DNA of 64,000 nucleotides from Halomarinibacterium sp034670265 (GTDB lineage Bacteria > Bacteroidota > Bacteroidia > Flavobacteriales > Flavobacteriaceae), in assembly GCA_034670265.1 (NCBI GenBank), contig JAXMNU010000001.1, positions 1 to 64,000 of the forward strand. The letters are read 5' to 3'. A program made the translations under genes and the position numbers. Of this stretch, positions 17,276 to 26,515 are shown in pieces. The stretch's first letter is position 1. Each line of letters starts with the position of its first letter. Under the pieces are notes generated by a model. It did no database searches. It was given only the letters and a program-made list of their open reading frames with translations, and had not been told where the DNA came from.

Positions 17276-18841
17276 ATGGACAATATAATTACAATAATAA
17301 TTGCGGCAGTTGCAGGATTGATAGTAGGATTTGTTATTTCGAAAATTCTTGAAAAAAAACAAGCTACACAAATGATAAAGTCTGCAAAGAAGAACGCAGC
17401 ATCCATACTAAAAGAGGCAAAGACAGAAGCAGAGTCTATAAAAAAAGAAAAAATACTGCAGGCCAAAGAGAAATTTATCGAACTTAAGTCTGAACACGAA
17501 AAAGTAATACTAAGTAGAGATAAAAAAATTGCGGATGCAGAAAAGAGAATTCGCGATAAGGAATCTCAAATATCAAGCGAGTTAGCTAAAAATAAAAAGT
17601 TGAGTTCCGACTTAGAATCGCAAAGACAGGCTTACGATGAAAAATTAAAGTTCATCGAAAAGAAAGAATCTGAATTAGAGAAACTACATAGAAGCCAAAT
17701 AGAGCAACTAGAGGTTATTTCAAGTCTTTCTGCAGAAGATGCCAAAAATCAGTTGTTAGAGAGCTTAAAAGGGGAAGCAAAGACAAATGCTATGGCGTAT
17801 GTTCAAAACACCCTAGAAGAAGCCAAAATGACCGCGCAGCAAGAAGCAAAGAAAGTCATTATTAATACCATTCAGCGAATTGGAACAGAAGAAGCTATCG
17901 AGAATTGTGTGTCGGTTTTTAATCTTGAAGGAGATGACGTAAAAGGACGTATTATTGGTCGAGAAGGAAGAAATATTCGCGCCATTGAAGCTGCCACAGG
18001 TGTTGAAATTATTGTCGACGATACGCCAGAAGCAATTATCCTTTCTTGTTTTGATTCTGTGCGAAGAGAGATTGCGCGTCTTTCATTGCATAAGTTAGTG
18101 ACCGATGGACGTATTCACCCAGCAAGAATTGAAGAAGTTGTAAAGAAAACAACAAAACAAATTGAAGAAGAAATTATTGAAGTTGGAAAGCGTACCGTAA
18201 TTGATCTAGGAATCCACGGATTACATCCCGAATTAATAAAAGCAGTAGGGAGAATGAAGTATCGCTCTTCTTACGGACAAAACTTATTGCATCACTCTCG
18301 TGAAGTCGCAAGACTTTGTGGCGTTATGGCTTCGGAATTAGGGTTGAATGCTAAGTTAGCCAAGCGAGCAGGATTATTACACGACATTGGAAAAGTTCCT
18401 GAAGCCGAAACAGAAACACCTCACGCAATCCTTGGAATGCAATGGGCAGAAAAATATGGCGAAAAGCCTGAAGTTTGTAACGCCATTGGAGCACACCACG
18501 ACGAAATTGAAATGACCGATTTACTTTCGCCTATTGTTCAAGTATGTGATGCCATTAGCGGTGCACGTCCAGGAGCAAGAAGACAGGTGTTGGATTCTTA
18601 CATTCAGCGATTGAAAGATTTGGAGGATATTGCCTTTGGATTTGGAGGAGTGCAAAAAGCCTACGCAATTCAAGCAGGTAGAGAATTACGTGTCATGGTG
18701 GAAAGTGAAAAGGTGAGTGATGATAAAGCCGCACAACTTTCATTTGAAATCTCTCAGAAAATTCAAACAGATATGACGTATCCTGGTCAAGTAAAAGTTA
18801 CTGTAATTCGCGAAACTAGAGCAGTTAATATTGCCAAATAG
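17276..18841 (+). CDS. rny: Ribonuclease Y
   Basis: 521 residues, normal for the family. N-terminal membrane anchor (about 4-24), then a long coiled coil (about 28-165), a KH domain with the GRIIGREGRNIRAIE signature, and an HD domain with the metal motif HDIGK and the later HHDEIE. It is the membrane-bound endoribonuclease that starts mRNA decay in bacteria lacking RNase E. It sits just after the 6S RNA; a terminator follows. Confident assignment. Confidence 0.96.
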   Translation: MDNIITIIIAAVAGLIVGFVISKILEKKQATQMIKSAKKNAASILKEAKTEAESIKKEKILQAKEKFIELKSEHEKVILSRDKKIADAEKRIRDKESQISSELAKNKKLSSDLESQRQAYDEKLKFIEKKESELEKLHRSQIEQLEVISSLSAEDAKNQLLESLKGEAKTNAMAYVQNTLEEAKMTAQQEAKKVIINTIQRIGTEEAIENCVSVFNLEGDDVKGRIIGREGRNIRAIEAATGVEIIVDDTPEAIILSCFDSVRREIARLSLHKLVTDGRIHPARIEEVVKKTTKQIEEEIIEVGKRTVIDLGIHGLHPELIKAVGRMKYRSSYGQNLLHHSREVARLCGVMASELGLNAKLAKRAGLLHDIGKVPEAETETPHAILGMQWAEKYGEKPEVCNAIGAHHDEIEMTDLLSPIVQVCDAISGARPGARRQVLDSYIQRLKDLEDIAFGFGGVQKAYAIQAGRELRVMVESEKVSDDKAAQLSFEISQKIQTDMTYPGQVKVTVIRETRAVNIAK

Positions 18842-18861
18842 TTTAACATAGATTGCACAAT

Positions 18862-18893
18862 AAAAAAAGGCTCCTAAATGGAGCCTTTTTTTA
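18862..18893. terminator. Bidirectional terminator between rny and the aldo/keto reductase gene
   Basis: GGCTCC and GGAGCC pair around a TAAAT loop (18869-18885), flanked by A and T runs. The T run reaches the stop codon of the opposite gene (18891). Confidence 0.9.
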
Positions 18894-19838
18894 TTCATCA
18901 TAAATATTGTAATACCCTTTTTCAGGCATTTCAAAGAATTTACCTGTAATAAAGCGGTAGTTTTTATCTAAGCCCGAAATTAGATTCATATCATCTTCAT
19001 CAAGCTTAATTTCACCTGCTTTTAAATTACTCTCCATATTTTTTGGTGTCACAGATTTGGGAATCACAGAAGTTCCTCTATTTGCGTGCCAACTCACTAA
19101 TACCTGTGCGGGATGAATGTTGTGTTTTTGAGCGATACTTTTTACTTTTGGAATATCAAATAAGTTAGGCTCATTAACGGCTTTCATTTGTTCTGAACGA
19201 TCTCCAGAACCTAATGGAGAATAAGCGGTTAAAAGGATGTTGTGTTTATTACAAAATTGAAACAATTCCTTTTGTTGCAACAATGGATGAAGCTCCACTT
19301 GGTTTACTTCGGGATTTATCTTCGATTTTTCAATCAAGTCTGAAAGCTTTTTTACACTAAAATTTGAAACACCAATATGCTTCGTTAATCCTTTTTCTTT
19401 GGCTTCTTCCAACTTTTTCCAAGTTTCAATGATGGGGACTTCAGAAAGAGACACATAATCTGAAGCATTTTCTGGCATGGGAACGCCTGCTTTAAAAGCC
19501 ACTGGCCAATGGATTAGGTATAAGTCTAAATAATCAAGTTTCAATTTTTGCAAAGAGTCTTTTAAAGCGAGTAAAACATTTTCGGGATGGTGCGCGTCAT
19601 TCCAAAGTTTTGAGGTAATAAATAAGTCCTCTCGTTTAATTTTTCCTACGGCAAATACTTCTGTTAATGCTTCGCCAATATCAGCTTCATTTCCGTAGAT
19701 TGCTGCAGTATCAATATGCCTGTAGCCTATTTCAATAGCGGCTTTTATAGCTTGTTTTACTTCATCTCCTTTTGCTTTCCAAGTTCCTAGCCCCACGACA
19801 GGCATCGTTTCACCGTTTGTAAATTGTAATGTTTTCAC
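18891..19838 (-). CDS. Aldo/keto reductase
   Basis: 315 residues, (beta/alpha)8 barrel, cytoplasmic NADPH-dependent reduction of aldehydes or ketones. Catalytic tetrad visible: D43, Y48, K77, H110 (in the LIHWP motif). The family signatures GYRHIDTAAIYGNE and the C-terminal IPKSVTP cofactor segment are intact. The closest type is the AKR2/AKR4-like alcohol or aldehyde reductases. The substrate cannot be told. Single gene; not in an operon with xerD (78 bp gap). Confidence 0.9.
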   Translation of the reverse strand: MKTLQFTNGETMPVVGLGTWKAKGDEVKQAIKAAIEIGYRHIDTAAIYGNEADIGEALTEVFAVGKIKREDLFITSKLWNDAHHPENVLLALKDSLQKLKLDYLDLYLIHWPVAFKAGVPMPENASDYVSLSEVPIIETWKKLEEAKEKGLTKHIGVSNFSVKKLSDLIEKSKINPEVNQVELHPLLQQKELFQFCNKHNILLTAYSPLGSGDRSEQMKAVNEPNLFDIPKVKSIAQKHNIHPAQVLVSWHANRGTSVIPKSVTPKNMESNLKAGEIKLDEDDMNLISGLDKNYRFITGKFFEMPEKGYYNIYDE

Positions 19839-19916
19839 GTTGTATTGTTTTTTGAAAATTACAAAAAGGGATAGAGCTTATAAAGTGAATTAACCGAAAT
19901 AACCTTTTTTTAACCT

Positions 19917-20813
19917 TTACTTTCGGGGATGAAATTGTTCTATCACTTTGGTTAAATGTGACTTGTCGATATGGGTGTAAATCTCGGTAGTGGTAATACT
20001 AGCATGACCTAGCATTTGTTGAATGGCACGTAAATCGGCGCCATTTTCTAATAGATGAGTGGCAAAGGAATGCCGAAACGTATGCGGACTTACCGTTTTA
20101 TGTATTCCAGCTTTTTCGGTTAGGTCTTTAATAATAGTAAATACCATAGCCCGAGTAAGCGGTTTTCCTCTTCGGTTTAGGAAGACAGTATCTTTTGCTT
20201 TATCATTTATTTTTTGATGTACACGTATTTCTTTTAAATAAATGGAAATATATTTAATGGTATTATTTGCAATGGGGACAAATCGCTCTTTATCCCCTTT
20301 ACCAGTGACTTTAATGAATCCTTCTTCAAAGAATAAATCGGATATTTTTAGATTGGTCGCTTCAGAAACTCGCAGGCCACAACCATAAAGCGTTTCCAGC
20401 AACGCTCTATTTCGTTCCCCTTGAGGGGAGCTTACATCAATTTGTTGAATGATAGCATCTATTTCACTTTCTGAAAGTGTATCAGGTAATTTTCTTCCAA
20501 TTTTTGGACTTTCAATAAGCTCCAATGGATTGGTTTTGCGGTATTCTTCAAAAATGAGATAATTAAAAAAACCTCTTAATCCTGAAATAATACGCCCTTG
20601 TGATCTAGGATTTACTTCTTTGGCAATTTGATAGATAAATTCTTGAATGGTTTTATCGGTTATCTTTTCTGGACTTTCTTCTATAGCGGTAGCTTCTAGC
20701 CATTTCATCAATTTTTTGATATCCAAAAGATAGCTGGAAATAGAGTTCTGAGATAACCCTCGTTCTATGTGTAAGTAATTTTGATAATCTTTAAGCGCTT
20801 GATTCCACTTCAC
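19917..20813 (-). CDS. xerD: Site-specific tyrosine recombinase XerD
   Basis: 298 residues, the XerC/D length. N-terminal SAM-like core-binding domain (1-95), C-terminal catalytic domain with all active-site residues: R148, K172, H244, R247, H270 and nucleophile Y279. The best context is chromosome dimer resolution at dif with FtsK. XerC and XerD are hard to tell apart by eye; XerD is preferred because stand-alone chromosomal copies in flavobacteria are usually of that type. No integron or phage genes are adjacent, so a mobile-element integrase is unlikely. Confidence 0.88.
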   Translation of the reverse strand: MKWNQALKDYQNYLHIERGLSQNSISSYLLDIKKLMKWLEATAIEESPEKITDKTIQEFIYQIAKEVNPRSQGRIISGLRGFFNYLIFEEYRKTNPLELIESPKIGRKLPDTLSESEIDAIIQQIDVSSPQGERNRALLETLYGCGLRVSEATNLKISDLFFEEGFIKVTGKGDKERFVPIANNTIKYISIYLKEIRVHQKINDKAKDTVFLNRRGKPLTRAMVFTIIKDLTEKAGIHKTVSPHTFRHSFATHLLENGADLRAIQQMLGHASITTTEIYTHIDKSHLTKVIEQFHPRK

Positions 20814-20896
20814 CTTAAATCTTATAATTTTATTAAAAAATATGTTAGTTACAAATTTCGTTATAATTTAGTACAATAAACAAACATTTAAATAAT

Positions 20897-21442
20897 ATGA
20901 AAAAAGTATTGATTTTATTAGCAATCACTCTTAGTACAACGACCATTTTTGCGCAAGACCTAGATTTGGGTATTAAAGCAGGGATGAACTTTTCTAATAT
21001 CACAGATGCCACAGGGCTTAGCAATAGAACGGGCTTTGTTTTTGGAGCCTTTGCAGGTGCTAAACTTGGAGATAAAGTAGGGATTCAAGGAGATTTATTA
21101 TACTCTCAACAGGGAGCTGAGTTTGATGGTGGCGAAATTGACTTAAATTATGTAAATGTTCCTGTTGTATTGAAATATTTTCTTACCGAAAGTATTCATA
21201 TACACGGAGGGCCACAGTTTGGATTTGTAGTTGATGACAATGTTAAAACTGTTTTTGGAGATATTGAAGAAGATGTTGAGTCTAAAAGTTTTGACCTTAC
21301 AGGAGTTGTTGGAGTAGGAGTTGATTTGCCATTTGGGATTCGTCTAGATGGAAGGTATAATTTTGGATTAACCGATGTTTTTGATGGTGGGGATGGTAAA
21401 AACAGTGTTATTACGGTTTCTGCTGGATATTCCTTTCTATAA
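20897..21442 (+). CDS. Outer-membrane beta-barrel protein (PorT/OmpX-like family)
   Basis: 181 residues. Signal peptide (cleavage after FAQ), then the LGIKAGMNFSNI start and alternating strands ending in the aromatic GYSFL terminus, the pattern of eight-stranded outer-membrane barrels of the 'outer membrane beta-barrel' domain. Typical small porin-like protein of Bacteroidota; role unknown. Probably monocistronic, with its own terminator at 21472. Composition and position suggest a loose pair with the next gene, but sequence similarity between them is low. Confidence 0.82.
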   Translation: MKKVLILLAITLSTTTIFAQDLDLGIKAGMNFSNITDATGLSNRTGFVFGAFAGAKLGDKVGIQGDLLYSQQGAEFDGGEIDLNYVNVPVVLKYFLTESIHIHGGPQFGFVVDDNVKTVFGDIEEDVESKSFDLTGVVGVGVDLPFGIRLDGRYNFGLTDVFDGGDGKNSVITVSAGYSFL

Positions 21443-21471
21443 TATAGAAACACTATAAATATTCATAGGGG

Positions 21472-21498
21472 CAACTAGTAATAGTTGCCTTTTTTTAT
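21472..21498 (+). terminator. Terminator after the beta-barrel gene
   Basis: GGCAACTA (21472-21479) and TAGTTGCC (21484-21491) pair around a 4-nt loop, followed by seven T. Confidence 0.9.
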
Positions 21499-21607
21499 TG
21501 GCTTTCAGTGTGTTAACAACTTTGTTGAAAAATAGGGCATTTGACATATTGGATACATAGCTAAATATTTCATAGCTTTATTTCTTATTAATCAAACTAT
21601 TTTAATT

Positions 21608-22144
21608 ATGAAAAAAGTATTATTATTTGCTGCATTTGCAGTTTTCGCAATGACCACGTCTTTTTCACAAGGAGAAAGTGCTGGCGGAGCAACAGACCAG
21701 GGTGCCTGGCTAATTGAGGCTAACACTGGCTTTGGTGAAGTCTTTGGTGGTGGATCTGGTATTTTCTTACGATCAATAGATGGAAACACTGCCTGGAATG
21801 CAGGATTCGATGCAGGATATTTCATTTTAGATGATTTAGCCTTAAAAGCGGGTCTTGGTTATGGAGACTCTGGCGTAGACGGTGTAGATGGAACTTTTGG
21901 ATGGAAATTTGGAGGTAAATATTATATAAACGGTAATATTCCAGTTGGAGCAGATGTTAATGGTGCTTCTGGGAACGACTTCTCACCAATGTGGGTGGGA
22001 ATTCAAGCTGCATATGCTTGGTTTATTGCTGACAATGTAAGTATTGAACCTGGATTACGTTATGGTCTTGGGATGAATGAGGATGCAGGCGATGGAGATT
22101 TTAATGTCCTTTCATTCAATGTAGGTTTTGCTATATTTTTATAA
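21608..22144 (+). CDS. Small outer-membrane beta-barrel protein
   Basis: 178 residues. Signal peptide (cleaved after SFSQ), then Gly/Asp/Asn-rich beta-strands with aromatic girdle residues and a C-terminal Phe/Leu strand (VGFAIFL). No enzyme motif. Similar proteins in flavobacteria are annotated only as hypothetical or outer-membrane beta-barrel. Expression appears separate from the preceding gene, since a terminator and about 110 bp lie between them. A strong terminator follows. Confidence 0.72.
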   Translation: MKKVLLFAAFAVFAMTTSFSQGESAGGATDQGAWLIEANTGFGEVFGGGSGIFLRSIDGNTAWNAGFDAGYFILDDLALKAGLGYGDSGVDGVDGTFGWKFGGKYYINGNIPVGADVNGASGNDFSPMWVGIQAAYAWFIADNVSIEPGLRYGLGMNEDAGDGDFNVLSFNVGFAIFL

Positions 22145-22164
22145 TGATTAAATTCTACACTTTT

Positions 22165-22192
22165 AAAGGAGCTCCTCGGAGCTCCTTTATTT
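22165..22192. terminator. Bidirectional terminator between the barrel gene and the symporter gene
   Basis: AAAGGAGC (22165-22172) and GCTCCTTT (22181-22188) pair, with extra inner pairs TC/GA; the whole 24 bp is nearly palindromic. A T run follows and overlaps the symporter gene's stop at 22187. Confidence 0.85.
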
Positions 22193-23935
22193 TTTCTTCC
22201 AAAGTTTAAAAATAATGATTGCTGAAGCGAATGCAATTGCAAATAAAAGGGTAGCTCCTAAAATATTTCCATAAATTAAATAGCCAGTTGCAAACAACGA
22301 AGTATATACAAAGACAATTCCTAAGAGCATAGAAGCAAAATCTATAGTAAATTTATCGTGGGTTTCCTTTAAATGATAATTAGATGAAGCTTTTTGTTTA
22401 AATGCTTTCCAACCTATACCGTAAGGTGTCACTTTATTGTAAAAGTTTACCAACGTAGTCATATTAGTAGGCTGGGTGAGAAGGGTTACCGCAATCCAAC
22501 TTATTGTTGTAATTAATACACCAAGCACAAGCTTTTCGTGATCTTCTAACCCAAAATCTACCATTTGGAAAAGTATTGCCACCACAAAAGAAACAATCAT
22601 TCCCGTAATTTCACTGAAAGCGTTCACGCGCCACCAAAACCAACGTAAAATAAAAATTAACCCTGTTCCTGCACCAATCTGCAAGAGGATATTAAAAGTA
22701 TCTAAAGCACTTTCAAACTGAAGCGCCAATAATGCCGAAAGAACCATTAAAACCACCGTTGAAAGCCTTCCAATGTTTACGAGTTCTTTTTCGGAAGCAT
22801 CTTTCTTTATGAATCGCTTATAAAAATCTAACGAAATATAAGAGGAACCCCAATTTAAATGCGTTGAAATAGTGCTCATAAAAGCCGCAATAAGTGATGT
22901 AACTACCAATCCTAACAACCCTGAAGGCAAATGGGTAAGCATAGCAGAGTACCCTAAATCGTGGCCCGCTTTAGCATTTGGAAATGCATTAGATATATCT
23001 GAAAGTTCAGGATATAGAATTAATGAAGCCAACGCTATTAAAATCCACGGCCAAGGACGAATGGCATAATGCGCAATATTAAATAGGAGGGTAGCGCCAA
23101 TTGCGTTCTTTTCATCTTTTGCTGAAAGCATTCTTTGTGCTATATAACCCCCGCCACCCGGCTCGGCACCAGGATACCAAACGCTCCACCATTGCACCGC
23201 AATCGGAATCAACAGTAAAGTCCAAAGCGATTTCGAATCGCTAAAATCAGGAAGAAAATTAAGTTTATCGACTACGTTTTCATTTGCTAATAAATTATCT
23301 AAACCACCAATCTCTGGCATTTGAACTATATACCAAGCCGCCCAAATTGAACCCACCATAGCAATAATAAACTGAAGAAAATCTGTAAAGATTACCCCAC
23401 GAAGTCCTCCAATAGAGCTATAAATTACAGTAATCACAGAGGCATAAACCACAGACTGCCAAGGCTCCAAATTGAATAAAATACCACCAATCTTAATTGC
23501 TGCCAAACATACCGCAGCCATAATCATGACATTAAAGAATACCCCAAGATATAATGCCCTAAAGCCCCTTAAAAAGGCGGCTTCTTTTCCGCTATAGCGT
23601 AATTCATAAAATTCTAAATCGGTGAGTACTTCAGAACGTCTCCACAATTTTGCATACACAAACACGGTTAACATTCCGGTTAATAGAAACGCCCACCATA
23701 CCCAGTTTCCTGAAATACCATTTTGACGTACGATATCTGTTACAAGATTAGGTGTATCTGCCGAGAATGTAGTAGCAACCATAGAAATTCCCAGTAGCCA
23801 CCAAGGCATATTTTTCCCAGAAAGGAAGAATTCTTGAGTATTTTTTCCAGATTTTTTGCTAACGATAACACCTATAAGAAGAAAAATTGTGAAGAATGAG
23901 AATATAAGAATCCAATCAAGTGTACTTAATTCCAT
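22187..23935 (-). CDS. Sodium:solute symporter family protein
   Basis: 582 residues with about 13-14 membrane helices, the SSS (LeuT-fold) layout. Visible family features: the first helix with LLIGVIVSKKS, the unwound-helix segment ISMVATTFSADTP, and the conserved GG-x-RGV loop (SSIGGLRGVIFTDF). Closest by look to the flavobacterial Na+ symporters annotated for sugars or similar solutes (SGLT branch); the substrate is not identifiable. It is the last gene of a three-gene run (OmpA-like, HhH-like, symporter) with a 3-bp gap to the gene before it. Confidence 0.88.
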   Translation of the reverse strand: MELSTLDWILIFSFFTIFLLIGVIVSKKSGKNTQEFFLSGKNMPWWLLGISMVATTFSADTPNLVTDIVRQNGISGNWVWWAFLLTGMLTVFVYAKLWRRSEVLTDLEFYELRYSGKEAAFLRGFRALYLGVFFNVMIMAAVCLAAIKIGGILFNLEPWQSVVYASVITVIYSSIGGLRGVIFTDFLQFIIAMVGSIWAAWYIVQMPEIGGLDNLLANENVVDKLNFLPDFSDSKSLWTLLLIPIAVQWWSVWYPGAEPGGGGYIAQRMLSAKDEKNAIGATLLFNIAHYAIRPWPWILIALASLILYPELSDISNAFPNAKAGHDLGYSAMLTHLPSGLLGLVVTSLIAAFMSTISTHLNWGSSYISLDFYKRFIKKDASEKELVNIGRLSTVVLMVLSALLALQFESALDTFNILLQIGAGTGLIFILRWFWWRVNAFSEITGMIVSFVVAILFQMVDFGLEDHEKLVLGVLITTISWIAVTLLTQPTNMTTLVNFYNKVTPYGIGWKAFKQKASSNYHLKETHDKFTIDFASMLLGIVFVYTSLFATGYLIYGNILGATLLFAIAFASAIIIFKLWKKK

Positions 23936-23938
23936 TTT

Positions 23939-24541
23939 TTAATAAATTTTTAGTGATTCTGCCTGTGCAATCCAGTTGTCGCGCTCTATTCTTCCTGGGA
24001 AAAAGTCTATGAGTTCTGTAAGTATGCGAATATCTTCTACTTTAAATCGGCTGATTTGGTCGTAGTTATAAATTCCAATTTCGTTAAGTCGCTGCTCAAT
24101 ATATGGACCAATACCATTAATTTGAGTTAAGTCGTCTTTGGTTTCTTTTGAGCCATAACCAAAGTTTTCAAAATTTAATTCAGGCTTAGTTTTGGTATAG
24201 GTAATAAAACTAGTTCTGGCTTTTTCAACAATTTCTTCAGCAGATTTTGCAAGTGCTTCCTCTTTATTTCTATCGATAGTTTCTTGCTGTGTTTGTTTAA
24301 CGACTTCAACAATTTTGGGCTTTATTTCTGTAAAGATTGTTTCAATATCAGAAATGCTTGTGTTAAGATTATTGAGTTTATTTAAGTTGGCTTGTCGTTT
24401 TATTTTTTTTACAATTTTTGAATATTTTGAGCGCTGTATTGCCCAAGCAGAATAATAACCAATTAAAAAGGTACTAAGCATTAAGAGAAAAATCCCCAGA
24501 TAATCTGGTAGTTGATTTATAAACTCGTTTAATGGATTCAT
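23939..24541 (-). CDS. Membrane-anchored protein with C-terminal helix-hairpin-helix-like domain
   Basis: 200 residues: one membrane helix (about 14-33), a charged linker and coiled-coil region (35-135), then about 60 residues with INGIGPYIEQRLNEIGI, the pattern of helix-hairpin-helix folds seen at the ends of several Bacteroidota membrane proteins. Such domains bind DNA in repair enzymes, but here they may mediate protein contacts. Its start shares one base with the stop of the OmpA-like gene, so they are translationally coupled. Function unknown. Confidence 0.7.
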   Translation of the reverse strand: MNPLNEFINQLPDYLGIFLLMLSTFLIGYYSAWAIQRSKYSKIVKKIKRQANLNKLNNLNTSISDIETIFTEIKPKIVEVVKQTQQETIDRNKEEALAKSAEEIVEKARTSFITYTKTKPELNFENFGYGSKETKDDLTQINGIGPYIEQRLNEIGIYNYDQISRFKVEDIRILTELIDFFPGRIERDNWIAQAESLKIY

Positions 24542-25518
24542 TAATTGGCTCTGTATTTTACTTCTATTCGTCTATTTAAAAACTGACCTTCTTCGGTGTT
24601 ATTATTTGCTATAGATTTTGCTTCTCCTTCAGATAATGCAAGAACTCGATCTTTATCTAACTGCCCCTTATTAATTAAATACCAACGAACTTGTCGTGAA
24701 TATTTTAAAGCAAGTACGTAATTATCGTTGGCATTTCCAATATTATCTGTATGCCCAACAATTTCAACTCTTACATTGGGGTTAGAAGAAAGAACGATTT
24801 TTACTTCTTCTAGTAATTCTTTTAAAGCATCATTTACAAAAATATCATTATTTACCAACTTTGGGTAAATTGTTTTGTCTTCTGGTAATTTAAATTTTAA
24901 AGAATTAAGTCTAACCGTGTCTAATGGCTTAAAAGTAAAAGAAATACCGTACGGGAAAACACCATTTTCATCGTAGTTAAAATCTTTTATCATAGACTTT
25001 ACTGCGAGCTTTTCACGAGGAATACCTACACTTTCTAAGATATCTCTAATCTTGTTCCCTCTGCTTATACCAAGGTTAGGTGTTTTAATTTTTTCATTAG
25101 CTGCATATAATGCCAGTATTTGAACTTCTTCCTTTGGGTGTTCAACGAGGTAGGTGTTAATTTTATATTTGAAGTCCAAAATCTCAGGAGGAACAACTAT
25201 CGAAGAGGTGTCTTTAAAAATGCTAATCCCTTTTGAAAATAGGAAAATAACATCACCATTTTGATTTGTAGCTCGTAATCCTTTGTTTAAAGGCTCTTCT
25301 TCAAATGTATTCTGAATATTTTCTGAAAGATTTAGCGTATCGGTAATTGAAGTATCCAGCGTATCTAAACTCACGAGTGGGAGTTCTTCATTTGTTTCAA
25401 TTGGAGTAATGTCACTTAGCTTATCGGTTTGCTTTACTGGGTTAAGCCAAGAATACAGCCATAAGCCAAAGAATGACCAAATAAGAAAAACCAAAAAAGC
25501 AATAATGAAGTTTTTCAT
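24541..25518 (-). CDS. OmpA-family protein with an N-terminal membrane anchor and two OmpA-like regions
   Basis: 325 residues. An uncleaved-looking N-terminal helix (about 5-24), an acidic linker, then a first OmpA-like stretch (about 100-185, with SRGNKIRDILESVGIP, peptidoglycan-site residues only partly kept) and a complete C-terminal OmpA domain (about 215-325) with the VEIVGHTDNIG and NRRIEV signatures that bind diaminopimelate in peptidoglycan. It probably tethers an inner-membrane complex to the cell wall. Upstream partner of the HhH-like and symporter genes. Confidence 0.82.
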   Translation of the reverse strand: MKNFIIAFLVFLIWSFFGLWLYSWLNPVKQTDKLSDITPIETNEELPLVSLDTLDTSITDTLNLSENIQNTFEEEPLNKGLRATNQNGDVIFLFSKGISIFKDTSSIVVPPEILDFKYKINTYLVEHPKEEVQILALYAANEKIKTPNLGISRGNKIRDILESVGIPREKLAVKSMIKDFNYDENGVFPYGISFTFKPLDTVRLNSLKFKLPEDKTIYPKLVNNDIFVNDALKELLEEVKIVLSSNPNVRVEIVGHTDNIGNANDNYVLALKYSRQVRWYLINKGQLDKDRVLALSEGEAKSIANNNTEEGQFLNRRIEVKYRAN

Positions 25519-25660
25519 TTATGAAGTTAGGCTGTTAAAATTTTTTGTTTTGCGGGGCACAATATGAACAAATTTACAAAATTATAAAGGTGTAAGAATA
25601 TACAGCGTCTATTATTTTAACCTATTTATTAACTTTAAATTGACAAGTGTAAATTTACTT

Positions 25661-25959
25661 ATGGAAACGAATCAATTTTTAAATGATTTTAAGGAAAACT
25701 CATTCTATCGTTTAGACGAAAGTACCCGAATGATTGAAAGAAGTTTACTAGAAATTTCTTCTGAAGAACTCTGGAAAAAATCAATAGCAGCCTTAACAGT
25801 ATTGGAAATCTTATACTTCATTTGTGCGGTAATATGACACAGTATGGTATTTCTTCTCTTGTAAATATTCCCGATATTAGAAATAGAGATGTAGAGATTT
25901 TAACTGAAGGAGGATTCTCTAAAAAAGAGCTGCTTTTTAAGCTTAAACACAAAAAATGA
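25661..25959 (+). pseudogene. Decayed DinB-family (DUF1572-like) gene
   Basis: Starting at the ATG at 25661 the first 40 codons match the start of flavobacterial DinB/DUF1572 proteins up to a Trp-Lys-Lys at 25772-25780. The frame then breaks: the continuing family sequence (SIGNLILHLCGNMTQY, then NIPDIRNRDVE and GGFSKKELL) lies in the +2 frame from 25783 to the TGA at 25957-25959. In addition the last third of the usual ~150-170-residue protein is missing before the terminator. Frameshift plus 3' truncation indicate a pseudogene. DinB proteins are putative metal-dependent thiol transferases. Confidence 0.8.
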
Positions 25960-25966
25960 CACATAT

Positions 25967-25989
25967 AAAAAGCCCTTTACGGGCTTTTT
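25967..25989. terminator. Bidirectional terminator
   Basis: AAAAAGCCC (25967-25975) and GGGCTTTTT (25981-25989) around a TTTAC loop, serving the DinB remnant and the convergent membrane-protein gene. Confidence 0.92.
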
Positions 25990-26006
25990 ATAAAATATTT
26001 CTTAGG

Positions 26007-26438
26007 CTATTTTAACCATCCTTTTGCAATGGCTTTATTACAGTACCAAACAAGGAAGATTCCTATTACAATTACCATAATAGGCATAATCATTCCGCCG
26101 GGACCATACACATCCATGGCTCCACTAATAAAGAAGTTATAAATCATTTGGACTATAATTCCCAATAAAGAAATTAGGAATAATGTTTTTGCCCATTTTT
26201 TTCTAAAAAGCATTAATAGTGCTCCTAACAATCCACCCCAAACTGCAATGGCAAATGCAGATGTTGCCCACACAGGGATGTCGTTGTAAAGTGCTCTTTC
26301 AGCTTCGGGAAGAAGATCTAATGCCTCAGGGGTCATCATTTGTTGCCCAACATAGGCCATAGCTCCCATGCCATTCCAAATAAGCGCAATTACTGCAATT
26401 ATCCAAAAAACAGCAGAAGGTTTGTTGGTTGTTGTCAT
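26007..26438 (-). CDS. Four-helix integral membrane protein of unknown function
   Basis: 143 residues from the ATG at 26438 (13 codons inside the longest reading, which begins with implausible sequence). Four hydrophobic helices: about 8-28, 50-70, 78-98 and 110-132. A conserved-looking WNGMGAMAYVGQQMM motif follows the first helix. Family members occur across Flavobacteriaceae and are sometimes labelled 'sugar transporter', a name the sequence does not support. Monocistronic, convergent with the DinB remnant and divergent from the DUF2461 gene. Confidence 0.7.
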   Translation of the reverse strand: MTTTNKPSAVFWIIAVIALIWNGMGAMAYVGQQMMTPEALDLLPEAERALYNDIPVWATSAFAIAVWGGLLGALLMLFRKKWAKTLFLISLLGIIVQMIYNFFISGAMDVYGPGGMIMPIMVIVIGIFLVWYCNKAIAKGWLK

Positions 26439-26515
26439 AATGTTTTGGTTTTTAAGTTGTTTGAAATAAAAGTACAAAAAAAATTATATAGTATCTTTAA
26501 TCATAAATTACAGCT

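Noticed and set aside
19917..20813. Phage or integron integrase instead of XerD
   Set aside because: No att sites, cassettes or phage genes nearby; length and active site fit a housekeeping Xer protein.
25640..25660. TTG-started extension of the DinB remnant
   Set aside because: The family begins at the ATG at 25661; upstream codons look non-coding.
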